Shown in pieces: positions 28,513-37,202 of a DNA stretch of 64,000 nt. The DNA comes from Microbacterium schleiferi. GTDB taxonomy: Bacteria > Actinomycetota > Actinomycetes > Actinomycetales > Microbacteriaceae. Position 1 is the first letter of the stretch, and every line of letters begins with the position of its first letter. The stretch covers positions 186,001-250,000 of the forward strand of contig NZ_JAJGNI010000003.1 in NCBI RefSeq assembly GCF_020781975.1, read 5' to 3'. Both the position numbers and the translations under genes were made by a program. Under the pieces are notes generated by a model. The model saw only the letters and a list, made by a program, of their open reading frames with translations, was not told where the DNA came from and did not search any database.

Positions 28513-29502
28513 ATGGACATCGATCTGACACTGCTCAGAACGGTCGAGCGCGAGAAGGACATTCCGTTCGACGAACTCGTTCGCATCATCGAGCAGGCGA
28601 TTCTGACCGCCTATGCAAAACACACCTCGCCAACCGGCGAGGCACCCGAGGGCGCGCGCGCTCAGCTGGACCGTAAGACGGGCCACGTCGCGATCTTTGT
28701 GCCGCTGCTGGATGACGAGGGTGTGGTCATCGGCGAAGAGGAGACCACGCCCGAGAACTTCGGTCGCATCGCGGCCTTCGCCGCCAAGCAGGTCATCAGC
28801 CAGCGCCTGCGAGACATCGCCGACGACGCCGTCCTCGGCGAGTTCCGGGGCAAAGAGGGCGACATCGTCGCCGGTGTCGTCCAGCAGGGACCGAACCCGC
28901 GCATGGTGCACGTCGACCTCGGCACGGTCGAGGCGATCCTGCCCCCCGAGGAGCAGGTGCCCGGAGAGGACTACGCCCACGGTTCGCGGCTGCGGGTTTA
29001 TGTGACATCCGTCTCGAAGGGAACGAAGGGTCCGTCGATCACCGTTTCCCGGACGCACCCGGGCCTCGTTCGCAAGCTCTTCGCTCTCGAAGTTCCCGAG
29101 ATTCCCGCGGGGCTCGTGGAGATCGTGTCCCTCGCGCGTGAGGCGGGGCACCGCAGCAAGATCGCGGTGAAGGCCAACGATCCGTCGATCAACGCCAAGG
29201 GAGCCTGCATCGGGGAGCTGGGGCGGCGTGTGCGCGCGGTCACCGAGGAACTTGGCGGCGAGAAGATCGACATCGTCGACTACAGCCCTGACCTCGCGAC
29301 GTTTGTCGGAAACGCGCTCTCTCCGGCGAAGGTGACCTCCAGTTTCGTGCTGGATGCCAAGACCAAGGCCGTACGGGCACTGGTGCCGGACTATCAGCTT
29401 TCTCTTGCCATCGGCAAGGAGGGACAGAACGCGCGGCTTGCCGCAAAACTCACGGGCGCGAAGATCGACATCCAGCCCGACAGCATTCTCGACGAGTCCT
29501 GA
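28513..29502 (+). CDS. nusA: Transcription termination/antitermination factor NusA
   Basis: NusA binds RNA polymerase and RNA to modulate pausing, termination and antitermination. The 329-residue protein has the N-terminal polymerase-binding domain, an S1 domain (about 105-175) and two KH domains (about 185-320, including IAVKANDPSINAKGACIG and LAIGKEGQNARLAAKLTG). The C-terminal acidic repeats of proteobacteria are absent, as usual for actinobacteria. The Shine-Dalgarno GGGAGG precedes the ATG. It opens nusA-rnpM-infB-rbfA. The usual upstream partner rimP is not here. Confidence 0.96.
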   Translation: MDIDLTLLRTVEREKDIPFDELVRIIEQAILTAYAKHTSPTGEAPEGARAQLDRKTGHVAIFVPLLDDEGVVIGEEETTPENFGRIAAFAAKQVISQRLRDIADDAVLGEFRGKEGDIVAGVVQQGPNPRMVHVDLGTVEAILPPEEQVPGEDYAHGSRLRVYVTSVSKGTKGPSITVSRTHPGLVRKLFALEVPEIPAGLVEIVSLAREAGHRSKIAVKANDPSINAKGACIGELGRRVRAVTEELGGEKIDIVDYSPDLATFVGNALSPAKVTSSFVLDAKTKAVRALVPDYQLSLAIGKEGQNARLAAKLTGAKIDIQPDSILDES

Positions 29503-29545
29503 TCAGCACGCTTCGCGTGGGCTGGCCCGGGAGGGCAGGTGTAGG

Positions 29546-29833
29546 ATGGAACCTGTACGAACGTGCGTCGGATGTCGCACGCGTTCTTCCCGATCGGCGC
29601 TTCTTCGCGTCGTGGCCATCGAATCCTCACTCGTCTGGGACGAGCGGGCTTCGATGCCGGGGCGGGGTGCGTGGGTTCATCCGACGCGAGAGTGCGTCGA
29701 CGCGGCACTGAAGCGTCGGGCCTTCGTACGCGCGCTTCGCGCCCCAGGTTCTCTGGATTCGCAAGCGCTCACGAAACGGCTGAACGAGAAACGGCTGAAT
29801 GGCAATGGACACAAAGTGAACGGCTCGAAATGA
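29546..29833 (+). CDS. rnpM: YlxR family RNA-binding protein (RnpM)
   Basis: The 95-residue protein starts with PVRTCVGCRTRSSRSALLRV, the YlxR signature with the CxxC pair, and continues with GRGAWVHPTRECVDAALKRRAF, typical of the fold. YlxR/RnpM binds RNase P RNA and modulates its activity in Firmicutes; in actinobacteria it is conserved between nusA and infB. An asparagine- and lysine-rich tail is present. The start is 43 bases after the nusA stop. Confidence 0.88.
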   Translation: MEPVRTCVGCRTRSSRSALLRVVAIESSLVWDERASMPGRGAWVHPTRECVDAALKRRAFVRALRAPGSLDSQALTKRLNEKRLNGNGHKVNGSK

Positions 29834-29859
29834 GACCCGTCCGCAACTAGTGGTCCGCC

Positions 29860-29884
29860 CCTGTCTGGGTGGACCCCAGACAGG
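29860..29884 (+). promoter_or_regulatory. Hairpin overlapping the infB ribosome-binding site
   Basis: CCTGTCTGGG (29860-29869) pairs perfectly with CCCAGACAGG (29875-29884), loop of five bases. The right arm contains the first three bases of the Shine-Dalgarno AGGAG (29882-29886) of infB, so folding would partly occlude ribosome binding. It is a candidate translational control element or a weak attenuator. Confidence 0.6.
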
Positions 29885-29890
29885 AGAACT

Positions 29891-32668
29891 GTGGCAAAAC
29901 CACGCGTGCACGAGATCGCATCCGAACTCGGCATTGACAGCAAAGTGGCTCTCGCGAAGCTGAAGGAGCTCGGCGAATTCGTCAAGAGCCCCTCTTCGAC
30001 GATCGAGCCTCCCGTCGCGCGGAAGCTGCGCGCGGCGTTCGAGGGACAGGGCGCTGACGCAGCCAAGGGCAGCGGCACGACCGCACCCTCGAGCGCGTCA
30101 GGCGCGCGCCCCGCCCCACGTCCCGGCGCGACGTCAGGTCGCTCGGGATCGCGCCCGGCTGCAACTCCCGGGGCTGCGACCCCGGGACCGCGTCCCGGCC
30201 CGCAGCCGGCGGAGAAGGCGGAAGCTCCCGCCCCGGCGGCATCCGCACCCGCTGCGCCTACGGGGTCCAGCGCGCCGGCGTCCGAAGGCAACTCCGCCGA
30301 CACGGGATCCTCTGCTGCTCCGACGCCGCAGGCTCCGCGTCCCGGTGGCGCACCGCGTCCGGGCAACAACCCGTTCGCGTCGCAGCAGGGTATGGGCCAG
30401 CGCCCGGCCGGCCCGCGTCCGGGCAACAACCCGTTCGCGTCGCAGCAGGGTATGGGCCAGCGCCCGACTCCTGCCAACATCCCGCGGCCTCAGGCTCCGC
30501 GTCCCGGTTCGCCCGGACGCCCCGGTGGCCCCGGCCGGCCGGGCGGCGCAGGCCGTCCCGGCGGTGGCGGTCGCCCCGGTGCACCGTTCCAGCAGCGTCC
30601 CGGCGGCGCCGGTCGTCCCGGTGGCGGCGGTGGGTTCGCTCGTCCCGGCGCGCCTGGTGGCGGTGGCGGTTTCCCCGCCCGTCCCGGTGGCGGCGGCCGT
30701 GGCCGCGGTCCTGGCGGTGGCACCGCCGGTGCCTTCGGTAAGGGCGGTGGCAAGTCCAAGCAGCGCAAGTCGCGTCGGGCGAAGCGTCAAGAATTCGAGA
30801 TGAGGGATGCCCCGCAGGTCGGCGGCGTCAACGTCCAGAAGGGCAACGGCGAGATCATCCGCCTGCGCCGCGGCGCGTCGATCTCGGACTTCGCCGACAA
30901 GCTCGAAGCGATCCGCGGCTACACGGTGCAGCCCGGCACCCTCGTGACGATCCTGTTCAACCTCGGTGAGATGGCAACTGCCACCGAGTCGCTGGATGAG
31001 GCGACCTTCGAGGTCCTCGGTGAAGAGCTCGGCTACAAGATCCAGATGGTCTCGCCCGAGGACGAGGACAAGGAGCTGCTCGAAGGCTTCGGTCTGAATC
31101 TCGAGCAGGAGCTCGCTGAGGAGGACGACGAAGACCTCGAGATCCGTCCTCCCGTCGTGACCGTGATGGGTCACGTCGATCACGGTAAGACCCGCCTGCT
31201 CGACGCCATCCGTCGGACCAACGTCGTGGCGGGTGAAGCCGGTGGCATCACGCAGCACATCGGTGCGTACCAGGTGTGGACCGAGCACGAGGACATCGAG
31301 CGTGCCATCACCTTCATCGACACCCCGGGTCACGAGGCCTTCACGGCCATGCGTGCCCGAGGTGCGCAGGTGACCGACCTTGCGATCCTCGTGGTCGCTG
31401 CCGACGACGGCATCATGCCGCAGACGGTGGAGGCGCTCAACCACGCGCAGGCGGCGAACGTGCCGATCGTCGTGGCGGTCAACAAGGTCGACAAGCCCGA
31501 CGCCAACCCGCAGAAGGTCCGCCAGCAGCTGACCGAGTACGGTCTGGTGGCCGAAGAGTATGGCGGCGACGTCATGTTCGTCGACGTGTCAGCGCGCCAG
31601 GGAACCGGCATCCAGGATCTGCTGGACGCCGTCCTGCTGACCGCGGATGCCGGCCTGGACCTGCGTGCGAACCCGAACAAGGACGCCCGCGGTGTGGCGA
31701 TCGAAGCCAAGCTCGACAAGGGCCGTGGTTCGGTGGCGACAGTGCTCATCCAGTCCGGAACGCTGCGCGTCGGTGACGCGATCGTCGCGGGTACCGCGTA
31801 CGGCCGTGTCCGCGCGATGGTCGACGAGAACGGCGATCCGGTCGAGGAGGCGGCTCCCTCGCGTCCGGTCCAGGTGCAGGGTCTGAACTCCGTGCCCCGC
31901 GCCGGTGACGTGTTCATCGTGACCGACGAGGACCGTATGGCCCGGCAGATCGCCGAGAAGCGTGAGGCCGCCGAGCGCAACGCCCAGCTGGCCAAGGCGC
32001 GCAAGCGCATCTCGCTCGAGGACTTCACCCGTGCCCTCGAGGAGGGCAAGGTCGAATCGCTCAACCTCATCATCAAGGGCGACGTCTCCGGTGCCGTCGA
32101 GGCGCTGGAGGAGTCGCTGCTGAAGATCGAGGTCGACGACTCGGTGCAGTTGCGCATCATCCACCGCGGTGTCGGTGCGATCACCGAGTCCGACGTGAAC
32201 CTGGCGACGATCGACAACGCGATCATCCTCGGATTCAACGTGCGACCGGACTCGAAGGCTCGCGAGCGCGCTGCCCGCGAAGGTGTCGACATCCGGTTCT
32301 ACTCGGTCATCTACAACGCGATCGACGACGTCGAACAGTCCCTCAAGGGTCTGCTCAAGCCGGAGTTCGAAGAGGTGCAGTCGGGCGTGGCCGAGATCCG
32401 CGAGGTGTTCCGCTCCTCGAAGTTCGGCAACATCGCCGGATGTATCGTCCGCAGCGGCACGATCACCCGCAACGCCAAGGCGCGCGTCATCCGCGAGGGT
32501 GTCGTCATCGCCGACGGCCTCGCTATCGAGTCGCTCCGCCGGTTCAAGGATGACGTCACCGAGGTTCGCACCGACTACGAGTGCGGTATCGGGCTCGGCA
32601 AGTTCAACGACATCCAGGTCGGCGACGAGATCGAGACGACGGAGCTCGTGGAGAAGCCGCGCGGCTGA
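29891..32668 (+). CDS. infB: Translation initiation factor IF-2
   Basis: IF-2 is the GTPase that brings fMet-tRNA to the 30S subunit. The 925-residue protein has the N-terminal helix-turn domain ([20 protein letters not shown]), a long disordered Ala/Pro/Gly/Arg-rich linker (about 50-290), and the G domain with [16 protein letters not shown] and NKVDK (about 425-540), followed by the usual C-terminal domains. The linker contains a 60-base tandem duplication. GTG 29891 follows AGGAG. Length is at the top of the actinobacterial range because of the linker. Confidence 0.96.
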   Translation: MAKPRVHEIASELGIDSKVALAKLKELGEFVKSPSSTIEPPVARKLRAAFEGQGADAAKGSGTTAPSSASGARPAPRPGATSGRSGSRPAATPGAATPGPRPGPQPAEKAEAPAPAASAPAAPTGSSAPASEGNSADTGSSAAPTPQAPRPGGAPRPGNNPFASQQGMGQRPAGPRPGNNPFASQQGMGQRPTPANIPRPQAPRPGSPGRPGGPGRPGGAGRPGGGGRPGAPFQQRPGGAGRPGGGGGFARPGAPGGGGGFPARPGGGGRGRGPGGGTAGAFGKGGGKSKQRKSRRAKRQEFEMRDAPQVGGVNVQKGNGEIIRLRRGASISDFADKLEAIRGYTVQPGTLVTILFNLGEMATATESLDEATFEVLGEELGYKIQMVSPEDEDKELLEGFGLNLEQELAEEDDEDLEIRPPVVTVMGHVDHGKTRLLDAIRRTNVVAGEAGGITQHIGAYQVWTEHEDIERAITFIDTPGHEAFTAMRARGAQVTDLAILVVAADDGIMPQTVEALNHAQAANVPIVVAVNKVDKPDANPQKVRQQLTEYGLVAEEYGGDVMFVDVSARQGTGIQDLLDAVLLTADAGLDLRANPNKDARGVAIEAKLDKGRGSVATVLIQSGTLRVGDAIVAGTAYGRVRAMVDENGDPVEEAAPSRPVQVQGLNSVPRAGDVFIVTDEDRMARQIAEKREAAERNAQLAKARKRISLEDFTRALEEGKVESLNLIIKGDVSGAVEALEESLLKIEVDDSVQLRIIHRGVGAITESDVNLATIDNAIILGFNVRPDSKARERAAREGVDIRFYSVIYNAIDDVEQSLKGLLKPEFEEVQSGVAEIREVFRSSKFGNIAGCIVRSGTITRNAKARVIREGVVIADGLAIESLRRFKDDVTEVRTDYECGIGLGKFNDIQVGDEIETTELVEKPRG
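30353..30466 (+). repeat. Tandem duplication inside the infB linker
   Basis: A 54-base identical block occurs at 30353-30406 and again at 30413-30466, spaced 60 bases, encoding [14 protein letters not shown] twice with flanking RPG. No base differs between the two cores, indicating a recent duplication within a disordered, expandable linker. Confidence 0.9.
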
Positions 32669-32685
32669 GGACCACGACACGCTGT

Positions 32686-32728
32686 GACTCGGGATGTCCC
32701 GCCCATTGAGGTCGGGACATCCTGAGTC
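32686..32728 (+). terminator. Strong stem-loop between infB and rbfA
   Basis: A 16-bp stem (32686-32701 with 32713-32728, one G:U pair) with an 11-base loop lies 18 bases beyond the infB stop. No T-run follows, so it may be a Rho-independent terminator of low efficiency, a processing site or an attenuator between infB and rbfA. Confidence 0.6.
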
Positions 32729-32758
32729 TCGGCGGTTGGAAGCGCAAGGAGAGATGAG

Positions 32759-33196
32759 ATGACTGGGGAACGTCAGGCACGCATGGCCGACCGGATCAAG
32801 GTGCTCGTTGCCGAGCGTCTCGAGAAGGGTCTGCGCGATCCTCGCATGGGGTTCGTGACGATCACTGATGTTCGCGTCACGGGCGACCTGCAGCACGCGT
32901 CAGTGTTCTACACGGTTCTTGGAAGCGACGAGGAGAGGGCATCGACAGCTGATGCCCTGCGCGCGGCAACCGGCATGCTCCGCAGCGAGGTCGGGCGAAA
33001 GCTCGGCGTGCGGTTGACCCCGACTCTCGAATTCATCCACGATGGACTGGCCGAAGACGCCGGGCACATCGAGGAGCTGCTTCGTGAGGCGCGTGAACGG
33101 GACGATGCCGTTGCCGGTCTTGCAGCATCGGCGACGTATGCCGGCGATGCCGACCCGTACGTGGCGCCCCGCATCCTTGCCGACGACGAGGACTGA
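32759..33196 (+). CDS. rbfA: 30S ribosome-binding factor A
   Basis: RbfA binds the 16S rRNA central pseudoknot during 30S maturation. The 145-residue protein matches the family through ADRIKVLVAERLEKGLRDPRMGFVTITDVRVTGDLQHASVFYTV (divided here as successive short strands) and LTPTLEFIHD. The C-terminal tail (after about 120) is acidic and variable, usual in actinobacteria. The ATG at 32759 has a GGAGA sequence upstream; another ATG lies five bases earlier but out of frame. Confidence 0.93.
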   Translation: MTGERQARMADRIKVLVAERLEKGLRDPRMGFVTITDVRVTGDLQHASVFYTVLGSDEERASTADALRAATGMLRSEVGRKLGVRLTPTLEFIHDGLAEDAGHIEELLREARERDDAVAGLAASATYAGDADPYVAPRILADDED

Positions 33197-33202
33197 GTTC
33201 CC

Positions 33203-33727
33203 TCAGTCGAGCACCGTTCTGCTCCGCACGGAGCCGGACACACCTGAGTACAGCGAACGTCCCCAGTGGCGGGCGCGCTCGAGTTCACCGGTTACGAGTG
33301 GGCCCTGGACATCGGTGACATAGAAGCTGCGTGATGCCACGGGAATGAAGCCGCGCGTTCGGCCTTCCTTTGCCGCAGCCCGACTGGCCGATCCCGGCAC
33401 CCACCGCTGTTTGGTGTGGGTGTCGAACGTGGCGAGGGGAACGGGCACGGCGAGGCTGACGGCCGCGAGCCAGTCGCGGAGCCCTCCGGCACTGCCTCTG
33501 ACGGCCCCCCGTGCGACGGCGTCGTGGCGTGTGGTCTCGCGCGACATCGAGAACGCGTGGGTCGGGCCGCCGGCAACGACCAGAGTGGCATCAGCCGGGA
33601 CGGTCAGCAGCGCGCTGTCGACATCCGTGATCGACACATCCGACCACTCAGCCAGCCCCTCGGCGGTCGCTCGGGCGATGTCTCGGGTGTTGCCGAACAT
33701 CGACTCGTAGATCACGAGAGTCTTCAC
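33203..33727 (-). CDS. Flavodoxin-domain protein
   Basis: The 174-residue protein has the flavodoxin FMN-binding loop (VIYESMFGNTRDIARA) at its N-terminus and a typical second loop (VVAGGPTHAFSMSRETTR), so it probably binds FMN and transfers electrons or reduces quinones. A downstream region (WVPGSASRAAAKEGRTRGF) is basic. It is divergent from nothing nearby and converges on rbfA with six bases between stops. The GTG start is eight bases after TAACCT, a short or absent leader. Confidence 0.85.
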   Translation of the reverse strand: MKTLVIYESMFGNTRDIARATAEGLAEWSDVSITDVDSALLTVPADATLVVAGGPTHAFSMSRETTRHDAVARGAVRGSAGGLRDWLAAVSLAVPVPLATFDTHTKQRWVPGSASRAAAKEGRTRGFIPVASRSFYVTDVQGPLVTGELERARHWGRSLYSGVSGSVRSRTVLD

Positions 33728-33738
33728 GAGTGTTGAGG

Positions 33739-34641
33739 TTAGGGTGTCGCGCGTGCCTCGCCTAGGGACTTTCGCCCCCGCGGCAGGCAGGCAATGTCGT
33801 CTTCGAGCTCGATGAGGCCATCGGCGATGAGTGAATCGATCGCGCGGTCACGTTGTGTCCGATCCGGCCAATCCGGCGCGAGGGTTTCGGCTGCGACGGG
33901 GGAGGGTGCGGCCTCGCGGAGAGCCCGCAGTACGAGGCCGCGAACCTGGCGGTCACTTCCCTCATACGCTGCCTGTCGCGGGCGTCGGTCTCCGGTGTCG
34001 GGGTAGCCGGCAGCTCGCCACGCGCATCTCTCTGCGACCGGGCACGCATCGCAACGCGGCGCTCGGGCCGTGCACATCGTCGCGCCGAGCTCCATCGTCG
34101 CGGCATTGAAGAGCGCGGCATCCTTCCGCTCGAGGGGGAGGAGGGCTGCCATGGCATCGAGGTCACGCCGGGACGGAGGACCGGGCTGAGATCGTCCGTC
34201 GATCACGCGCGCGAGCACTCGGCGCGTGTTCGTATCGACGACCGGATGCCGCTCACCGTAGGCGAAGACCGCCACCGCACGGGCCGTGTAGTCGCCGATG
34301 CCGGTCAGTGCCAGGAGGGCTTCCACGTCGCGGGGAACCACACCGCCGTGTCGTGTGGTGATCTCTTCAGCTGCACGGTGCAACCACAGCGCGCGCCGGG
34401 GGTATCCGAGATTGGCCCACTGGGTGACGGCCTCGGCGGGAGACGCCTCCGCGAGATCGGCGGGCGTCGGCCAGCGCTGCAGCCACGCTTCCAGGTGCGG
34501 AATCACACGAGCGACCGGTGTCTGCTGCAGCATGAACTCGCTGACCAGGATCGCCCACGCACCCGTGCGCGGTTCCCGCCAGGGTAGGTCTCTCGCGTTG
34601 CGCCGGAACCACTCATTGAGATCGGAAGCGAGCGGATGCAC
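33739..34641 (-). CDS. mutY: A/G-specific adenine glycosylase MutY
   Basis: MutY removes adenine mispaired with 8-oxoguanine. The 300-residue protein has the HhH-GPD fold: EFMLQQTPVARV, then the helix-hairpin-helix LTGIGDYTARAVAVFAYGE with the catalytic-aspartate region VVDTNTRRV, and the [4Fe-4S] cysteines in CTARAPRCDACPVAERC (spacing 6, 2, 5). The MutT-like C-terminal domain of proteobacterial MutY is largely absent, as in many actinobacteria. GTG 34641 is used; a longer upstream frame overlaps the divergent gene. TAGGCT is seven bases before the start. Confidence 0.93.
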   Translation of the reverse strand: MHPLASDLNEWFRRNARDLPWREPRTGAWAILVSEFMLQQTPVARVIPHLEAWLQRWPTPADLAEASPAEAVTQWANLGYPRRALWLHRAAEEITTRHGGVVPRDVEALLALTGIGDYTARAVAVFAYGERHPVVDTNTRRVLARVIDGRSQPGPPSRRDLDAMAALLPLERKDAALFNAATMELGATMCTARAPRCDACPVAERCAWRAAGYPDTGDRRPRQAAYEGSDRQVRGLVLRALREAAPSPVAAETLAPDWPDRTQRDRAIDSLIADGLIELEDDIACLPRGRKSLGEARATP

Positions 34642-34721
34642 GGCCCTCAGCCTATGCGTCCCGCGCTGAGGTCGGATTGCGGTGGCTCGGGCGGGCCGCA
34701 GGGGAGTCGGCCCTCGCCGAA

Positions 34722-34727
34722 TAGGCT
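34722..34727 (+). promoter_or_regulatory. -10 hexamer TAGGCT of the uridine-kinase-like gene (leaderless)
   Basis: TAGGCT is followed by six bases and ATG 34734. The spacer GGAGGC could also act as a Shine-Dalgarno, so both modes are possible. Confidence 0.5.
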
Positions 34728-34733
34728 GGAGGC

Positions 34734-35408
34734 ATGCGTCTGCCCGCCACACCGACAGTGACGCTGATGCGTGAACTTGTCAGTGCGCTGCCCCGGCGGC
34801 GGCTGGCGGGCCGTTCGATCGTCGCTGTAGACGGGGCTGACGGGGCCGGGAAGACCGTGTTCGCGGACACCCTGGCCGCTGTCATGAACGACCTCGGCGT
34901 GGTGGCGATCCGCGCATCCATCGACGGATTCCACCGGCCTCGCGCAGAGCGCTACGCGCGCGGTAGGCGCTCGCCCGAGGGGTTCTACCTCGACTCCTAC
35001 GACTACGCGACGTTCCGCCGCGTTCTGATCGACCCGTTTCGCGAGGGCGGGCTGACCGGAGCGACCACGGGCTTTCAGGTGGCGGCGTTCGATCTCGAGC
35101 GCGACATCCCCGTTGAAGCAGAGTGGACGACGGCGCCGCAGGATGCCGTGCTCGTCGTCGACGGCATCTTTCTGCACCGGCCCGAGCTCATCGACGTCTG
35201 GGACTGGTCGTTTTGGCTTGATGCTCCGGCTACCGTGCGCTTCGCTCGTATGGCGGAGCGCGACGGCACCGACCCCGACCCGGATGCGGCGTCGAACGAG
35301 CGCTATCGCGTGGGCCAGGAGATGTACATCGCACGCGTGGATCCCGCAGCTCTCGCCGCGGTTCGCATCGACAATTCCGATCCGACGAACCCGAAGGTCA
35401 TCAGATGA
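34734..35408 (+). CDS. Uridine-kinase-like P-loop kinase
   Basis: The 224-residue protein has the Walker A motif GADGAGKT (about 35-42), a SIDGFHRPR region and VLVVDGIFLHRPEL with a hydrophobic strand ending in DG, as in the uridine/phosphoribulokinase group, followed by DRYWVGQEMY-like YRVGQEMYIARV. It probably phosphorylates a nucleoside or other small hydroxyl compound; the exact substrate is not readable. It overlaps truB by four bases, forming truB-linked operon. It is not a canonical udk, being divergent in the nucleoside-binding loop. Confidence 0.78.
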   Translation: MRLPATPTVTLMRELVSALPRRRLAGRSIVAVDGADGAGKTVFADTLAAVMNDLGVVAIRASIDGFHRPRAERYARGRRSPEGFYLDSYDYATFRRVLIDPFREGGLTGATTGFQVAAFDLERDIPVEAEWTTAPQDAVLVVDGIFLHRPELIDVWDWSFWLDAPATVRFARMAERDGTDPDPDAASNERYRVGQEMYIARVDPAALAAVRIDNSDPTNPKVIR

Positions 35409-36310
35409 GCGATCCGAGCGGCATCCTGCTCGTCGACAAGCCGGGTGGCATGACCAGCCATGACGTGGTTGCCCGCGCGCGGCGCGCGCTCGGCACGCGA
35501 AAAATCGGCCATGCCGGAACCCTCGATCCGATGGCCACGGGACTGCTCGTGCTGGGTGTCGGGGCATCGACACGCCTGTTGACCTTCATGGTGGGACTTG
35601 ACAAGACCTATGAGGCGACGATCCGCCTCGGCGTCTCGACCGGCACCGATGATGCGGAGGGCGAGGTCATCGCGGCGGTGGCGGCCGATGCGGTGACCGA
35701 CGCCGACATCCGCACCGGCATCGACGCGCTCACCGGGACGATCGACCAGATTCCCAGTTCCGTTTCCGCGATCAAGGTCGACGGGCGACGCGCGTACGAC
35801 CGCGTACGAGCGGGTGAGCAGGTAGAGCTTGCGGCTCGCACTGTGACGGTGTCGCGATTCGAGGTTCGCCACACGCGCCGGGCTGCGACGGATGCCGATG
35901 GTGCCGCGCTGCCGGTGATCGATCTCGGTGTCTCGGTCGATTGCTCGAGCGGAACCTACATCCGCGCACTCGCCCGAGACCTCGGCGCTGCCCTGGGCGT
36001 GGGGGGACACCTGACCGCGCTGCGACGCACCCGCATCGGCCCGTTCCTGGTTGCCGATGGGACGAGGATCGACGACATCTCAGCCGTTCGACTGCTCCCA
36101 CCGGCGGCGGTCGCCGGGACGGTTCTCGGAGCGGTCCCCGTGTCAGCGGAGGAGGCGCGCGACCTCCGTCAGGGCAAACGGATCCTCGGGGCGGCGGAGC
36201 GGCTGTCGTCGGGAACTGCGGCAATCGACCCTGACGGGCGGCTCGTCGGCATCCTGGAACGGCGCGGCAATGATCTGAAGAGTGCGATGAATATGGCGGA
36301 GGGGTCATGA
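35405..36310 (+). CDS. truB: tRNA pseudouridine(55) synthase TruB
   Basis: TruB makes pseudouridine at tRNA position 55. The 301-residue protein has the catalytic motif GHAGTLDPMATGLL, with the Asp nucleophile, the GLDKTYEATIRLGVSTGTDD region, and the C-terminal RNA-binding domain. The C-terminal extension after about 210 includes SAEEARDLRQGKRILGA, as in actinobacterial TruB. It overlaps both neighbours by four bases (the kinase-like gene and the membrane-protein gene), so the cluster is translationally coupled. Confidence 0.96.
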   Translation: MSDPSGILLVDKPGGMTSHDVVARARRALGTRKIGHAGTLDPMATGLLVLGVGASTRLLTFMVGLDKTYEATIRLGVSTGTDDAEGEVIAAVAADAVTDADIRTGIDALTGTIDQIPSSVSAIKVDGRRAYDRVRAGEQVELAARTVTVSRFEVRHTRRAATDADGAALPVIDLGVSVDCSSGTYIRALARDLGAALGVGGHLTALRRTRIGPFLVADGTRIDDISAVRLLPPAAVAGTVLGAVPVSAEEARDLRQGKRILGAAERLSSGTAAIDPDGRLVGILERRGNDLKSAMNMAEGS

Positions 36311-36675
36311 TCCTGTGGTTCACCTACGTGCAGGTGGGAGTGGCAGTCCTGGGAGGTCTGCTGTGCGTCATCCTGGGTCTTGCCGGGCGTCGCCCGAGTG
36401 ACTACACCGTTGGGGCCCTCGCGCTGTTGGAGCTTCTGCTGGTGGCGCAGGTCGTCATCGCCATCGTGGCTCCCTTCGTCGGTAACCTTCCGACCGGGAG
36501 CGTCCTCGAGTTCTGGGTCTACCTCGTCTCGGCGGCGCTTCTTCCGCCAGCAGCGGTGATCTGGGCCCTGCTGGAGCGCAGCAGGTGGAGCACCGTCATC
36601 ATGGGGATCGCGGCTCTTTCCGTTGCGGTGATGGTGTGGCGGATGCAGGTCATCTGGACGATCCAGATCGGATGA
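36307..36675 (+). CDS. Small membrane protein of unknown function (four helices)
   Basis: The 122-residue protein has four predicted transmembrane helices (about 5-28, 36-59, 68-90, 95-118) and no recognised domain. The second and third helices are separated by GNLPTGSVLEF. It overlaps truB by four bases, indicating coupled translation in a truB-ribF unit. Function cannot be assigned; orthologues are common in this location in related actinobacteria, as judged by the general gene order. Confidence 0.6.
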   Translation: MILWFTYVQVGVAVLGGLLCVILGLAGRRPSDYTVGALALLELLLVAQVVIAIVAPFVGNLPTGSVLEFWVYLVSAALLPPAAVIWALLERSRWSTVIMGIAALSVAVMVWRMQVIWTIQIG

Positions 36676-36740
36676 GGCACGTCCGCGAGGTCGCGGCTCG
36701 CCCCGAGACCGGCCGCGCGGGACGTAGGATGAATGCCGCT

Positions 36741-37202
36741 ATGACTACGCCTTCCCGACCCCGCATGACCGGAATCGGACGGGTACTCGTGATCGTCTAC
36801 GCGATCATGGCTCTCGCGGCCACCGGTCGCTCGTTCGTCCAGATTGTGCGCGAATTCGATGAGGCACCTGTCGCATACACGCTGTCCGCGCTCGCCGCGG
36901 TCGTCTATATCCTCGCTACCCTCGCGCTGATCTTCGCAGGACGCCGCGGCTGGTACATGGTCGCCTGGATCGCCATCTCTTTCGAACTGGCGGGCGTCCT
37001 CATCGTCGGGACGCTCAGCTACCTCGTCCCCGATATCTTCGGGCATCCGTCGGTGTGGTCGTACTTCGGTGGTCTTGGACCGGACGGCTATATCGGATAC
37101 CTCTTCGTCCCCCTCGTCCTGCCGTTCCTGGGGCTGTGGTGGCTGTGGTCGCACCGTCCTGCCCGCGTCGCCTCTCTCGACGACGTCGCCGCGGTGTCAT
37201 GA
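36741..37202 (+). CDS. Membrane protein of unknown function (four helices)
   Basis: The 153-residue protein has a polar start (TTPSRPRMTGIGRV), four hydrophobic helices and a short basic tail (HRPARVASLDDVAAVS). No domain is recognised. ATG 36741 is preferred; an in-frame ATG at 36729 overlaps a TAGGAT -10-like hexamer at 36725-36730, which argues for the downstream start. The stop overlaps the ribF start by four bases. Confidence 0.6.
   Translation: MTTPSRPRMTGIGRVLVIVYAIMALAATGRSFVQIVREFDEAPVAYTLSALAAVVYILATLALIFAGRRGWYMVAWIAISFELAGVLIVGTLSYLVPDIFGHPSVWSYFGGLGPDGYIGYLFVPLVLPFLGLWWLWSHRPARVASLDDVAAVS

Noticed and set aside
30353..30466. CRISPR-like repeated block
   Set aside because: Only two contiguous copies lie in-frame inside infB, with no spacers and no cas genes.
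30134..31444. A 436-codon open frame opposite infB
   Set aside because: It arises from the low-complexity linker and the antisense of the G domain. The plus-strand protein is IF-2.
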